The notes: generated from the sequence alone by a model not told the origin. A DNA stretch of 64,000 bases from Actinomadura sp. NBRC 104425 (GCF_030269545.1 NZ_BSTN01000014.1:62001-126000); one strand, 5' to 3'. Positions 28,361 through 37,184 are shown, numbered from the stretch's first letter. A program made the numbers and translations.

Positions 28361-29172
28361 CCGGCCCACCTCGTCAGGGTGCGCTCCGGGACGTCGGCCG
28401 GCTCGTCGTCATCCGCGCCGGCCGAGCCCAGGTAGCGGCGGCGGATCTCCTCGGACGCGGCCAGCTCGGTGGACGGCCCGGACAGCGCGACCCGGCCGAC
28501 CTCCAGCACGTAGGCGTGCGCGGCCAGTTCCAGCGCCAGCGCCGCGTTCTGCTCGATCAGCAGCACGGCGGTGCCCTGCCGGTTGATCGCGGCGATCGTC
28601 TCGGCGATCCGCTCGACCATGATGGGCGCCAGCCCGAGGGACGGCTCGTCGAGCAGCAGCAGCCGCGGTTCGGCCATCAGCGCCCGCCCGATCGCGAGCA
28701 TCTGCTGCTCGCCTCCCGACAGCAGGCCCGCCTTCTGCCGGTCGCGCTCGGCCAGCACCGGGAACAGCTCCAGCACGCGCGCGCGGGTGGCGGCCGTCCG
28801 GCGCCGGTCGCGCCGGACGCCCAGCGCCCCGGCGCGCAGGTTCTCGCCGACGGTCATGCGGGCGAACACCTCGCGCCCCTCGGGCACCTGGACGACGCCG
28901 GCGGCGACGATCTGGTCGGGCCGCAGGCCGCGCAGCGACCGTCCGCCGGCGGTGATGTCGCCAGCGCGCACCGTCCCGCCGTGGAACCCCAGCACGCCGG
29001 ACACCGCCCGCAGCAGCGTGCTCTTGCCCGCGCCGTTGCCGCCGAGCACCGCCACGAACCCGCCCTCGGGCACCTCCAGGGACACCTCCCGCAGGGCCCG
29101 GACGGGGCCGTAGTCGACGGTCAGGCCGCTCACGCTCAAAGCGGCGGCCCCGGGGCCATGCCGTACGCGCAC
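28357..29172 (-). CDS. LivF-type ABC ATPase
   Basis: A 271-residue ATPase of the LivF class: Walker A GGNGAGKST, the LivF-type VPEGREVFARMTVGENL after the Q-loop region, signature LLSGGEQQMLAIGRAL, Walker B LLLLDEPSLGLAP and switch His replaced by Gln in LLIEQNAALAL, normal for LivF. It is the first gene of the liv operon, whose promoter region faces the PucR regulator. Confidence 0.94.
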   Translation of the reverse strand: MRVRHGPGAAALSVSGLTVDYGPVRALREVSLEVPEGGFVAVLGGNGAGKSTLLRAVSGVLGFHGGTVRAGDITAGGRSLRGLRPDQIVAAGVVQVPEGREVFARMTVGENLRAGALGVRRDRRRTAATRARVLELFPVLAERDRQKAGLLSGGEQQMLAIGRALMAEPRLLLLDEPSLGLAPIMVERIAETIAAINRQGTAVLLIEQNAALALELAAHAYVLEVGRVALSGPSTELAASEEIRRRYLGSAGADDDEPADVPERTLTRWAG

Positions 29173-29292
29173 CTGTGCCTCCTCGCGGTCGTTTCGCGGG
29201 GGGTGGGGGAGCTCACACCAACACGGGTCGGCGGGGCAGGTCTAGAGCGCCGTTCTAATACGGGGAGCGGACGCAACCGGTGCCGCCCGCGG

Positions 29293-29308
29293 TTGTGACC
29301 GCTCACAA
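29293..29308. promoter_or_regulatory. TTGTGA-N4-TCACAA dyad in the liv/pucR divergent promoter
   Basis: TTGTGACCGCTCACAA is a perfect 6-bp inverted repeat with a 4-base spacer, midway between the livF start (29172) and the PucR start (29400). Position and symmetry fit an operator controlling both directions. The regulator that binds is not shown by sequence. Confidence 0.5.
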
Positions 29309-29399
29309 TCCGGCGGGTCTGGGTCTGGTCACGGCCCCGCCCGGATGCGACCATGAGCGCCCTGCGGCGGCACCTGCGGTGGCGTTCGAGGAGGCGAGC

Positions 29400-30584
29400 A
29401 TGGCGATGCTCACGACGGTGCCCGACGGCGCCGACCGGGCGATCGTCCGCCGGGCGGTGGCGCGGCTGCGCAAGCGGCTGCCCGACCTCGCGGGACGGCT
29501 GGTCGGCGAGATCCTCAGCGGCGAGGGCGGCGACCGTCCGAGCGGGTCGCGCGAGGACCTGTGGGAGGTCTGCCACACCGGCCTCGGCCACGGCTTCGCG
29601 GCGATCCTCGACTCCGGCCGGGGCCGCGCCGACCTGACGTGGGCCGAGGAGCTCGGCCGGCGCCGCGCCGAGCAGGGCCTGCCGCTGGACCGGCTGCTGC
29701 GCTCCTACCGCCTGGCGGGCACCGTGTTCTGGGACGCGCTGGTGGAGACCGTCACTGAGGACGACCCCGCGCATGTGCCCGCGCTCGTCCGGCAGGCCAC
29801 CCGCACCTGGCAGGCCATCGACCAGCAGTCCAGCGCCGCCGCGGCCGCCTACCACCGCACCGAGTACGAGCTGCTGCGGCGCAGCGTGGAGCGGGTCAAC
29901 GCCGTCGTGGACGCGCTGCTGGAGGGCCGCGGCGACGGCGGCCTGATCGCCACGGCGGTGTCCGTGCTCGGCCTGCCGCCCAGCGGCCGCTACGCCGTGG
30001 TGATGCTGCGCCAGGACGAACCGGTCCGGCTCGGCGACTCGGCCGCGGGCGGCATGCGGTTCATCTGGCGGGTGCGCGCCGACGCACAGGTCGCGGTGGT
30101 CGACCTCGGCGAGGCCGGCCTGGACGACCTGGAGGCGGCGCTGCGCCCGCACCTGCACGCGCATGCGGGCGTCAGCGCCGTCGTGGACGGTCTGGCCGAC
30201 CTCGGTACGGCGCGCTGGCTCGCCGAACTGGCGCTGCGCACCTGCCGTCCGGGCGAGCCGGACATCGCCCGCATCGACCGGCGCCTGCCCGAGGCGCTGC
30301 TGGTGTCGCAGCCGGAGCTGGCGGGCAGGCTGCACGAGCGGGTGCTGGGCCCGCTGGCCGACCTGGATCCGGGGACCCGCGACGTGCTGATCGAGACCCT
30401 GGCCGTCTGGCTGGAGTGCGACGGGTCGGCCGCCCGCGCCGCGACCCGCCTGTACTGCCACCACAACACCGTGCTGAACCGGCTGCGCCGCGTCGAGAAC
30501 CTCACCGGCCGGCGGCTGGCCCGTCCCCGCGACCTGGTCGAGGTCGTCCTGGCCCTCGGTTCCCGCGACCTGTCCGGCGACTGA
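29400..30584 (+). CDS. PucR-family regulator
   Basis: A 394-residue PucR/CdaR-type regulator. The ATG at 29400 is chosen because GAGGAGG lies six bases upstream. An N-terminal helical sensory region (residues 1-165) is followed by a GGDEF-like domain and the C-terminal PucR helix-turn-helix (TRLYCHHNTVLNRLRRVENL, then TGRRLARPRDLVEVVLAL). It is divergent from the liv operon, so it most likely senses the transported nutrient and controls uptake. PucR proteins regulate purine, proline and related nitrogen catabolism, which gives a hint but not proof of the substrate. Confidence 0.9.
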   Translation: MAMLTTVPDGADRAIVRRAVARLRKRLPDLAGRLVGEILSGEGGDRPSGSREDLWEVCHTGLGHGFAAILDSGRGRADLTWAEELGRRRAEQGLPLDRLLRSYRLAGTVFWDALVETVTEDDPAHVPALVRQATRTWQAIDQQSSAAAAAYHRTEYELLRRSVERVNAVVDALLEGRGDGGLIATAVSVLGLPPSGRYAVVMLRQDEPVRLGDSAAGGMRFIWRVRADAQVAVVDLGEAGLDDLEAALRPHLHAHAGVSAVVDGLADLGTARWLAELALRTCRPGEPDIARIDRRLPEALLVSQPELAGRLHERVLGPLADLDPGTRDVLIETLAVWLECDGSAARAATRLYCHHNTVLNRLRRVENLTGRRLARPRDLVEVVLALGSRDLSGD

Positions 30585-30619
30585 ACGCCGCGCCGCCCGG
30601 CGGCCCACCGTCGCAAGCC

Positions 30620-30640
30620 GACCGCCGAGCTCAGGCGGTC
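30620..30640. terminator. hairpin between convergent genes
   Basis: GACCGCC (30620-30626), loop GAGCTCA, GGCGGTC (30634-30640), between the convergent PucR and VWA genes. Confidence 0.5.
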
Positions 30641-30657
30641 AGCCCGGAAGCCGGGGG

Positions 30658-32251
30658 TCAGCAGTCGGGGGCGCACATGCGGCGGGCCATGGCCGTCCCG
30701 AAGATCTTCCGGATGTCCTCCGGGCTCCGGGCGATGTGCACCCCGCCGCGGGTGACGTCCGTGATCCGCCGCAGCTCGGCCGGATCGACGTCGGCACCGA
30801 ATCCGATCACGATGATCTGAACGGGGCGGTCTGGGTCGTACTCGCGGCGCAGCGCCGCCACGGTCGCGTCGAGTGTGGGGCCGTCGGCGTCGTCGTTGCG
30901 GCCGTCGGTCATCACCAGCACCGAGTTGATCATCTCGGGCTTGTAGGTGCGCCGCATGTACCGGAACGCGGCCAGCACCGACTCGTACAGCCCGGTGCGC
31001 CCGCCCGGCTCGGGACGCAGCGCCGACAGCGCGCTCAGGATGCGCTGCCGCCGCGTCACCGACCCGACGCGCTCGCCGAGCGGCCCGACCGGGACGTTCT
31101 CCCGCCAGTCCCGCGCACCGTCCAGCCCGGTGGCGAACACCCACTGCCCCAGCTCGGTGTCGTCGGGCTGGAACGCCAGCCCCTCCTGCGCGGCCCGCGT
31201 GAGGATCTGCATGCGGGTGGCGTGCGTACCGGGCACCGTCTGCGCCATCGACCCGGACACGTCCAGCAGCGACAGCATGCGCGTGCCGAGCGACAACCGC
31301 GCCCACGACTGCACCGCGTCCCGCACCTCGCCGGGGTCGAGCGCCGCGGGTTCCTGCCCGGTGGCGCGGAACCCGAGCGAGCGGACGGCGCGCCGCGCCC
31401 GCCCGTCCCGCAGCGCACGTTCCAGCATGCGCGCCGCCGCATCCCGCGCCCCGGGCCGCGGCGCTGTCAAAACGACGGGGTAATCCAGGCTGAACGACCC
31501 TTCACTCGGATGCACGGCCACCGCCCGCCCGCCTGCACGTGACACCGCCTGCTCGGTGGTCAGCACCACGTCGGCCGACACCGTCGTGTGCGCGTCCGGG
31601 GTGAGGTTCTGCCGCATGGCCCGCACGACGTTGACGAACACCGCGTCCGGCCGCCGCGTGCCGCGCACCAGCCACCGGGGTGAGCAGCAGCGCGGCGATC
31701 CCGGCGCCGTCGCGCGCGGGATCCGGCACGGCGATCCGCCTGGTGGGCTTGTCGTCCCGCGTGCCCAGCAGGTCGTGCCAGGACGGCGGCGCCCCGCCCG
31801 CCGGCCGCCCGGGCAGGACCGCCACCAGCGGAGTCGTCGCCACCGACGTGCGCGTCACCACCGCGCCCGACGACGCCCCCGCCAGGTGCGCCCACGCCGA
31901 GGTGTCGGGAATCCACACGTCCGGCCGCCGAAGCCCGCCGTCCAGCGGAGCGTTGCCCGCCAGCGCGGCGGACATCGCGTACGACTCCACGGCCCGCACC
32001 CGCGCCCGCACGCACCGACCGCCCACGGCGTGCCGCTCGGCGCCGAACCGCGCGGCGACCGAACGCACGGCGGGCGCGATCTCCGGTGCGGCGGCGACGT
32101 CCAGGGTCAGCGCGTCCGGGCCGCCGCACCCGCGCACCCGAACGACGCCGTAGGCGACGGCCGCCGCCAGCACCGCCGCCCCGGCGGACACGGCGACGAC
32201 GGCTCGGCGCCGGCGTCCGCCCATGCCGCGCACCCGATGACGGCCGCTCAT
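30658..32251 (-). pseudogene. substrate-binding-like/VWA domain protein split by a frameshift
   Basis: The 5' frame, starting at the ATG at 32251, encodes a single N-terminal membrane anchor (RRAVVAVSAGAAVLAAAVAY) and a periplasmic-binding-like domain (AAAPEIAPAVRSVAARFGAE, PDVWIPDTSAWAHLAG). The 3' frame encodes the rest of that domain and a C-terminal von Willebrand A domain with an intact MIDAS (LLDVSGSMAQTV) and MTDGRNDD. The frames join if one base is removed from the G4 run at 31677-31680 (C4 on the coding strand): TRWLVRGTRRPDAVFV then reads through. The whole would be about 530 residues, the usual size of this actinobacterial family. It may be a real lesion or an assembly error; all other motifs look intact. 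Confidence 0.8.
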
Positions 32252-32291
32252 CGATGGTTCGACCTCGCTTCGACGTTTCCGCACGTCAGGG

Positions 32292-32332
32292 CCCGGCGGC
32301 GGCCGCTGCGGGGGGAGGCGGCCGCCGCCGGG
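32292..32332. terminator. 14-bp GC hairpin downstream of the polyesterase gene
   Basis: CCCGGCGGCGGCCG (32292-32305) pairs perfectly with CGGCCGCCGCCGGG (32319-32332), just after the polyesterase stop at 32349 on the minus strand. It also lies in the leader of the VWA gene. Confidence 0.65.
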
Positions 32333-32348
32333 CGGATGTGTCACCCGC

Positions 32349-33335
32349 TCAGACGGGGCAGGTGTCGCGGTAGTCCGAGATGGTCAGGTCGTTGGGGGCC
32401 GGGCACAGGAACTGGCTGTAGCGGGTGTCGTCGTCGATGAACCGCTTCATCCAGCTGATCATGTACTTGGCCATGGTGGTGTTGGACGTCTGCGGGAAGA
32501 AGTGGCTGGCGCCGCGCAGCTCCATGTACGCCTTCTCCGGCGCGTTGCTCAGCGTCAGGTAGAAGGGGATGGAGTGGGCGGCCACGGGCGCGATGGTGTC
32601 GGCCTGGCCGCCGATGATCAGGGTGGGGGTGCGGACCTCGGGCCAGGTCGTGTCGAGGTTCCACGGGGCGATCGGGATGGCGGCCTTGAGCGAGGGACGG
32701 TCCTTGGCGGCCTCCAGCGTGCCGCCGCCGCCCATGGAGTGGCCGGCCACGGCCAGGCGCGAGGCGTCCACCCGGTTGCGGACCGAGCTGCGCTGGGTCA
32801 GGTAGTCCAGCGCGGCCAGCAGCTGGGAGCCGCGGCTGTCCGGCTGGTCGAGCAGCGTGTTGGTCTCGATGCCGAACACCACGAACCCGTGCGAGGCCAG
32901 GCGCGGGCCCAGCCACTCCAGGCTCGACCAGGTGGCGGTGAAGCCCGGCGAGATGGCGATCGCGCCGAACGTGCCCTCGCTGGTGGTGGTCGGGTAGTAG
33001 ATGACGCCGCCGCCGAAGCCTGTGACGCTCAGGCCGGAGACGACGGTCTGGGACGTCGCGTACGGGCCGCGCGGCGACTCGATGAGGGCCTCGGTCGGGT
33101 CGGGCCCGTGCTGGTACGGGCTCACCGCGGTGACGGCGGACGCGGCGGCGGGAGCGGCGTGCGCGGCGGGGACGGCGAGCGCGCCGGTGCCGGCGGCCAG
33201 CGTGACCGCCAGGGCCGCCTTGGCGACGGCCCGCAGGGCGCGGAGGCGGGGGGCACGGTGGCGGGGGGCCGGAGCGGTCAGGAGCCCGGATCTGATGGGC
33301 GGGGCGCTGTCAGATGGGGTGTTCCGGGACTGCAC
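32349..33335 (-). CDS. secreted cutinase-like polyesterase (PET-hydrolase family)
   Basis: A 328-residue secreted serine hydrolase of the Thermobifida cutinase/type I PET hydrolase family. The GTG at 33335 is set by AGGAG eight bases upstream. A signal peptide ends near residue 60 (VPAAHA); the mature part opens VSPYQHGPDPTEALIESPRG. Catalytic triad: Ser200 in GHSMGGGG, Asp246 in GGQADTIAP, His278 in GASHFF. The Ser-Asp and Asp-His spacings (46 and 32) are those I recall for Thermobifida TfCut2. Substrate-cleft residues Met201, Trp225 (IAPW) and Phe132 (SPGF) are kept, as is a C-terminal Cys311/Cys326 pair. Such enzymes cleave cutin, aliphatic polyesters and sometimes PET. Single gene with its own promoter and terminator. 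Confidence 0.92.
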   Translation of the reverse strand: MQSRNTPSDSAPPIRSGLLTAPAPRHRAPRLRALRAVAKAALAVTLAAGTGALAVPAAHAAPAAASAVTAVSPYQHGPDPTEALIESPRGPYATSQTVVSGLSVTGFGGGVIYYPTTTSEGTFGAIAISPGFTATWSSLEWLGPRLASHGFVVFGIETNTLLDQPDSRGSQLLAALDYLTQRSSVRNRVDASRLAVAGHSMGGGGTLEAAKDRPSLKAAIPIAPWNLDTTWPEVRTPTLIIGGQADTIAPVAAHSIPFYLTLSNAPEKAYMELRGASHFFPQTSNTTMAKYMISWMKRFIDDDTRYSQFLCPAPNDLTISDYRDTCPV

Positions 33336-33594
33336 GTCGATGCACTCCTGTTCGGGGAGGAACCACGGCACGTGGGAGCCGCGACGTGGTTCACACGGAT
33401 ATCGACGTGGAGAGCGTGCAACCTCCCGCGCGCGCAGGCATCGGCGAAATCGCCTGCCTCGTCGCGGCGTTGGGCCCTACCAGGGCCGTTACCGCCGGAG
33501 CCGCTGCGGCGTCAGCACCGACCGACCGTCCCCCACCCCACTCGCGCCTCCCTGCACGAGGCCGAGATGCGGGCCGTCAAGGGCCTGGGGACAG

Positions 33595-34491
33595 TTACCT
33601 CCACCCATGGGCCGCGGCCTCGGCGTCCCACGCGCCGGCCCCGCCTTTCAGGGGCCACGCCCGCGTCCGCTCCTCGTCGTAGGGAACGGCCGCGGCCGTC
33701 CGAGCGAGCCCTTGGACGAGCGCGTCGATCTGCCGCTGCGCACCGGGTTCCGGCCGCCGCCGCAGCTTCTCGATGATGCCGGTCACGTGGCCCTCCACGG
33801 CGTCCAGGACCGCCCGTTGGGCCGCGGCGTCGATCCCCCGTGTCAGGACGAGCATCGGTGGGGTGACCTGCTCGGCGAGTGCCGCGGCCAGACGGTCGTG
33901 ACCGTCCAGCACCACATGCCCGTCCAACCCGCTGACGGCCCACAGCAGCACGGGAGGCAGCACGCGTTCCCGTACCAGCTTGCGGTACGCCTTCACCCGC
34001 CCCGCGTCCGGAGGGGAGAGCGGACGCAACGGCAGAACGCCTCCCCACCCGTTGCCGAGCCAGTCGACGTAGGCGGACGGTTCGGGCTCGGCGCCGACAA
34101 GGCCCCACCCCCACCACCAGGACAGCGGCTCCCAGACGCTCGTGTTGAACATCCGCAGCACCCACCGGCCCTCGTGCAAGGGGGAGGTGTCGGCCTCGTC
34201 CAACCACGCGGCGAACCGGTACGCCCAGTCGCGGTATTCGCGTACGCGTGCCTCGGCGGCGCGCAACGGCGGCAGGGGCGAGGCGTAGCGTCCCGTGCGG
34301 AGGACGCGTACGCCGTACCGGTCCTCGTCCACCAGGCCGAGCAGCACCGCGTCGCGTCCCTGCCGCAGGAGCATGCGACGTGGATGCGCCACCTCCATGC
34401 GCAGTCCCGGCACCCGCCCCTGTGCCACGGTCAGGCCGAGCGCGCGCCCGTTGCCCAGGGCCTCGATCTCCACGTAACGCATTGCGACCAT
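33595..34491 (-). CDS. uncharacterised protein with a ParB-like DGHDRLAAA motif
   Basis: A 298-residue soluble protein that I do not recognise as a named family. The segment HVVLDGHDRLAAALAEQ (about residues 190-206) resembles the ParB/sulfiredoxin motif DGxHRxxA, where the Arg or neighbouring residues bind nucleotide. The rest is Trp- and Arg-rich (LRMFNTSVWEPLSWWWGWGL). No DNA-binding domain is apparent. The start at 34491 is chosen from three in-frame Met codons (34506, 34491, 34482). It is divergent from the acyltransferase gene. Confidence 0.6.
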   Translation of the reverse strand: MVAMRYVEIEALGNGRALGLTVAQGRVPGLRMEVAHPRRMLLRQGRDAVLLGLVDEDRYGVRVLRTGRYASPLPPLRAAEARVREYRDWAYRFAAWLDEADTSPLHEGRWVLRMFNTSVWEPLSWWWGWGLVGAEPEPSAYVDWLGNGWGGVLPLRPLSPPDAGRVKAYRKLVRERVLPPVLLWAVSGLDGHVVLDGHDRLAAALAEQVTPPMLVLTRGIDAAAQRAVLDAVEGHVTGIIEKLRRRPEPGAQRQIDALVQGLARTAAAVPYDEERTRAWPLKGGAGAWDAEAAAHGWR

Positions 34492-34573
34492 CGTCCCACC
34501 AACCACCTGATATTCAGGAAACGTTCAGGGAAACGTCAGCATCATTGGAGCGTCCGCATCTAGCGTTGCTCCG
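34492..34573. promoter_or_regulatory. divergent promoter region with a CCTGA-TAT-TCAGG dyad
   Basis: CCTGATATTCAGG (34506-34518) is a 5-bp dyad, followed by two direct repeats of TCAGG(G)AAACGT. The sequence is AT-richer than its surroundings, as expected for a promoter between divergent genes. Confidence 0.4.
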
Positions 34574-35839
34574 ATGCTCGTGCCCGCGCTCGCGTCCGCC
34601 ACGGCGCCCCGCCACCGCTCCCGCCCGCAACCGACCGAACGCGTACCGCCCGGTGCGCGGCGCCTGGCGTGGCTGGACGGCCTACGCGGTCTGGCGGCCA
34701 TGGTGGTGGTCTTCGAGCACTCGCTGGACGTGCTGCTCCCCGAGGTGCGCCGCACCGCGAGCCCGTGGTTCAACTTCGGCCGGTACGGCGTGTTCGTGTT
34801 CTTCCTGGTGAGCGGCTACATCGTGCCCGCGTCCCTGGAACGGCGCGGCGACCTGCGCGCGTTCTGGATCGGCCGCTTCCTGCGCCTGTACCCGCTGTTC
34901 GCGGTGGCCGGCCTGCTCGGCGTCGCGCTCGCGGCGACCGGGGTGGCCTGGCCGCTGCCCGCCCCGCTCACCGACCGCCCGTGGATCTCCGCGCTCGCGC
35001 ACGCCACCATGCTGCAGGACCTGCTGGGCGTGCCGAACGTCGTCAACGTCTTCTGGACCCTCTCCTACGAGATGGCGTTCTACCTGCTGGTGACGGCGAT
35101 GTTCGCGGCCGGGGTGCACCGGGCGAGCGCGGGCGCGGCGGCGGTGTTCGCGGCCGCCGCCGCGGTGGCGGGCGCCGCGCTGCCGATGTGGCTCATCGCG
35201 GGCAACTGGCCGACGGGCTCGATCGCGGCCACCGCGCTCGTCTTCGTCTGCGGCCTGCTGGCGGTGATGTACGGCACCGCGCGGCTGCGCCTGTGCGGCG
35301 CGCTCGCCGTGGCCGTCCTCGTGCTCGTCCTGCTCACCGTCAACAGCCGGATCGGCGGCATGGAGAGCCTGGCGATCCTGGCGACGATGTTCGCGGGCAC
35401 CGCCCTGTACCGGGTCGAACACGGCCAGATCGCCCGCCGCCCAGGGCTGGCGCTGGTCGCGCTGGTGCCCGCGCTGACCGTCGCCGCCGGGGCCTGGCCC
35501 GCCCTCACCTCGGGCGACGCGTCCTGGGGCTGGCCGGTGGCGGTAACGGCGGCGTGGCTGACGTTCTTGCTAGGCTGGGCCCTGCGGCACCAGCGGATGC
35601 CGAAGGTCTTGGCCTGGCTTGGCATCGTCAGCTACTCGCTGTACCTTCTGCACCCGCTGGTGCTCCAGGTCGTGTGGCGCCTGACGGGGGAACCCGACGA
35701 CATGGCCCTTGCACACCGCCTTGCCTGGGGCGCGGCAGCCGTATCCTGCCTGCTCGCCGCCGCAGCGTTCACCTACCGCCACGTCGAACGCCCCATGCAG
35801 AACCTGGCCCGCCGCCTCTCCCGCCCCCGAGCCACCTGA
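34574..35839 (+). CDS. acyltransferase-3 family membrane protein
   Basis: A 421-residue integral membrane protein of the AT3/OafA-NodX family, with about ten helices. It begins with the family signature WLDGLRGLAAMVVVFEHS, continues with YGVFVFFLVSGYIVPASLER and RFLRLYPLF, and ends with YSLYLLHPLVLQVVW. These proteins O-acylate extracytoplasmic carbohydrates or antibiotics, or act as membrane acyl carriers. The N-terminal His and Arg of the active site (FEHS; RFLRLYPL) are present. There is no fused SGNH domain. Target unknown, and no sugar-biosynthesis genes adjoin. Confidence 0.9.
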   Translation: MLVPALASATAPRHRSRPQPTERVPPGARRLAWLDGLRGLAAMVVVFEHSLDVLLPEVRRTASPWFNFGRYGVFVFFLVSGYIVPASLERRGDLRAFWIGRFLRLYPLFAVAGLLGVALAATGVAWPLPAPLTDRPWISALAHATMLQDLLGVPNVVNVFWTLSYEMAFYLLVTAMFAAGVHRASAGAAAVFAAAAAVAGAALPMWLIAGNWPTGSIAATALVFVCGLLAVMYGTARLRLCGALAVAVLVLVLLTVNSRIGGMESLAILATMFAGTALYRVEHGQIARRPGLALVALVPALTVAAGAWPALTSGDASWGWPVAVTAAWLTFLLGWALRHQRMPKVLAWLGIVSYSLYLLHPLVLQVVWRLTGEPDDMALAHRLAWGAAAVSCLLAAAAFTYRHVERPMQNLARRLSRPRAT

Positions 35840-35904
35840 ACGCCACCCCGTTCCCCTCACGCTTTGAGCGCAGCCGCTGCCGCCCGCGCCTCAGACAGGC
35901 GCGC

Positions 35905-36858
35905 TCACCATGCTTCCGCCGCGACCAGCAGGCGCCGCAGCAGCCCACCCCATCCCCGCCGCCGCCTTCTCGACGCCCTCCGCCCGCCCGACGCAGGCGG
36001 CTTCTGCCCGCCTGGCCCTCCGCCTCGCGACGTGGGCGAGGTCCACCGCGACGGCCTCTTCCCGACCGCCCTGGGGACCCCGGCCACCCGCGCGGCGTCC
36101 CGCCTCGGCGGCCGGTAGACGCCCGAAGCCGACATCACCCCGTCACGCCCTCGCATCGCCTGCCCATTTCCCCCGACCGGCCCCGATGGTGCGTAGTCAT
36201 TCGTGGCCGGCCTCGCCCCGGCGTGCCCCCACATCGCCTGCCCGCCCCGCACCGGAGTCCTTGGACCACCACCCGCCGGTGTCGTCGGCCCGTAGTGCCC
36301 GGGCGCCCCGTGCTCACCCTGCCCGGACGGCCCCGACAACCCGTAGCGGTTCGGGGCGGGCCCCACCGCGACACCTCCCCCAACCACTCGCCCGCCCCGC
36401 CCCGGCCTCGGACCCTCACCCACCCGTGTCGTCGGCCCGTAGTGCCCAGGCGCCCCGTGCTCACCCCGCCCAGACGGCCCCGACAACCCGTAGCGATTCG
36501 GGGCGGGCCCCACCGCGACACCTCCCCCAACCACTCGCCCGCCCCGCCCCGGCCTCGGACCCTCACCCACCCGTGTCGTCGGCGCGTGGTGTCCGGGCGC
36601 CCCGTGGTCACTCCGCGCGGGCGGTCCCGGCGGGTTGGGCGTGGGGGGACGCCGCTGGGGAGGGTAGGCCCGCATGCGGGCCGCGTGGAGGAGTTGCGCC
36701 AGTTCGCCGGGGGTGGCGGCCTCGACCAGCCGTGCCGCCCCCGTCCGGTCGTAGACGAGTGCCCACATGCTGCCGGTGAAGCGGCCGTGCCAGATCACCG
36801 CTTCGGGGAAGCGGGCGCGCAGATCGGCGAGCACCTCGTCCGGGACGATCGCCGTCAC
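35905..36858 (-). CDS. small XRE-partner protein with long Gly/Pro/Arg repeat tail
   Basis: A 317-residue frame. Residues 1-70 (FPEAVIWHGRFTGSMWALVY, ATPGELAQLLHAARM) belong to the same uncharacterised family as the protein at 2840-3091. Family members that I know of end after about 80 residues. Here the frame continues for about 245 residues of Gly/Pro/Arg-rich sequence built from 49-residue repeats. The tail may be translated or may be a passively open frame in repetitive DNA. The ATG overlaps the upstream gene's stop by four bases, so it belongs to that operon. Confidence 0.6.
   Translation of the reverse strand: MTAIVPDEVLADLRARFPEAVIWHGRFTGSMWALVYDRTGAARLVEAATPGELAQLLHAARMRAYPPQRRPPTPNPPGPPARSDHGAPGHHAPTTRVGEGPRPGRGGRVVGGGVAVGPAPNRYGLSGPSGRGEHGAPGHYGPTTRVGEGPRPGRGGRVVGGGVAVGPAPNRYGLSGPSGQGEHGAPGHYGPTTPAGGGPRTPVRGGQAMWGHAGARPATNDYAPSGPVGGNGQAMRGRDGVMSASGVYRPPRRDAARVAGVPRAVGKRPSRWTSPTSRGGGPGGQKPPASGGRRASRRRRRGWGGLLRRLLVAAEAW
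36260..36610 (-). repeat. 147-bp tandem repeat
   Basis: The block CGACAACCCGTAGCG(G/A)TTCGG starts at 36334 and again at 36481, 147 bases apart, and the sequence between the two is nearly identical to that which follows. A diverged third copy lies at 36180-36330. Each unit encodes 49 residues containing RPGRGGRVVGGGVAVGPAPN. Confidence 0.85.
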
Positions 36859-37151
36859 CGCTCCTCACCGCCCGCACGGCGGTTGAGGTGCCCGATGATG
36901 TGGAGGGCCGCGTCGATGACGCTGTAGGCGGGCGCGATCGGCTCCTGCCCGCCGTTGTAGAACCACAGCTCGTCGCGGTCCTCGGGACGCGGTCGGCACG
37001 TGACCGTGTCCGCCGCCTCCTCACCGCTGTTGACCTGCGGGTTCGCGATGCGCAGTCCGTTCGCTGTGAGCTTTGTCACCAGCCCTTTGGCGGCCATGAA
37101 CGTGCCGAGCGCCGCCAGCCGGTCGTGCGCACCCATACGATCGGTACCCAT
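36855..37151 (-). CDS. small conserved protein, XRE-cluster partner
   Basis: A 98-residue protein starting at the ATG at 37151, nine bases after AGGAGG. The sequence has a helix (LAALGTFMAAKGLVTKL) followed by a strand-rich part (RDELWFYNGGQEPIAPA) and AALHIIGHLNRR. It is an actinobacterial orphan type commonly beside XRE regulators. It is divergent from the XRE gene at 37331 and overlaps the next gene (ATGA). Function unknown. Confidence 0.65.
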   Translation of the reverse strand: MGTDRMGAHDRLAALGTFMAAKGLVTKLTANGLRIANPQVNSGEEAADTVTCRPRPEDRDELWFYNGGQEPIAPAYSVIDAALHIIGHLNRRAGGEER

Positions 37152-37184
37152 GGGGGTTGGCCTCCTGGGAAGGTCGATCCCTTA

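Noticed and set aside
29293-29308. A lac-type operator
   Set aside because: The match to symmetric lac operators is close, but no LacI-family gene is near and the context is a PucR-liv pair.
33512-34207. Alternative minus-strand frame over the ParB-motif gene
   Set aside because: Arg/Gly/Pro-rich with no motif; the 33595-34491 frame has normal protein composition.
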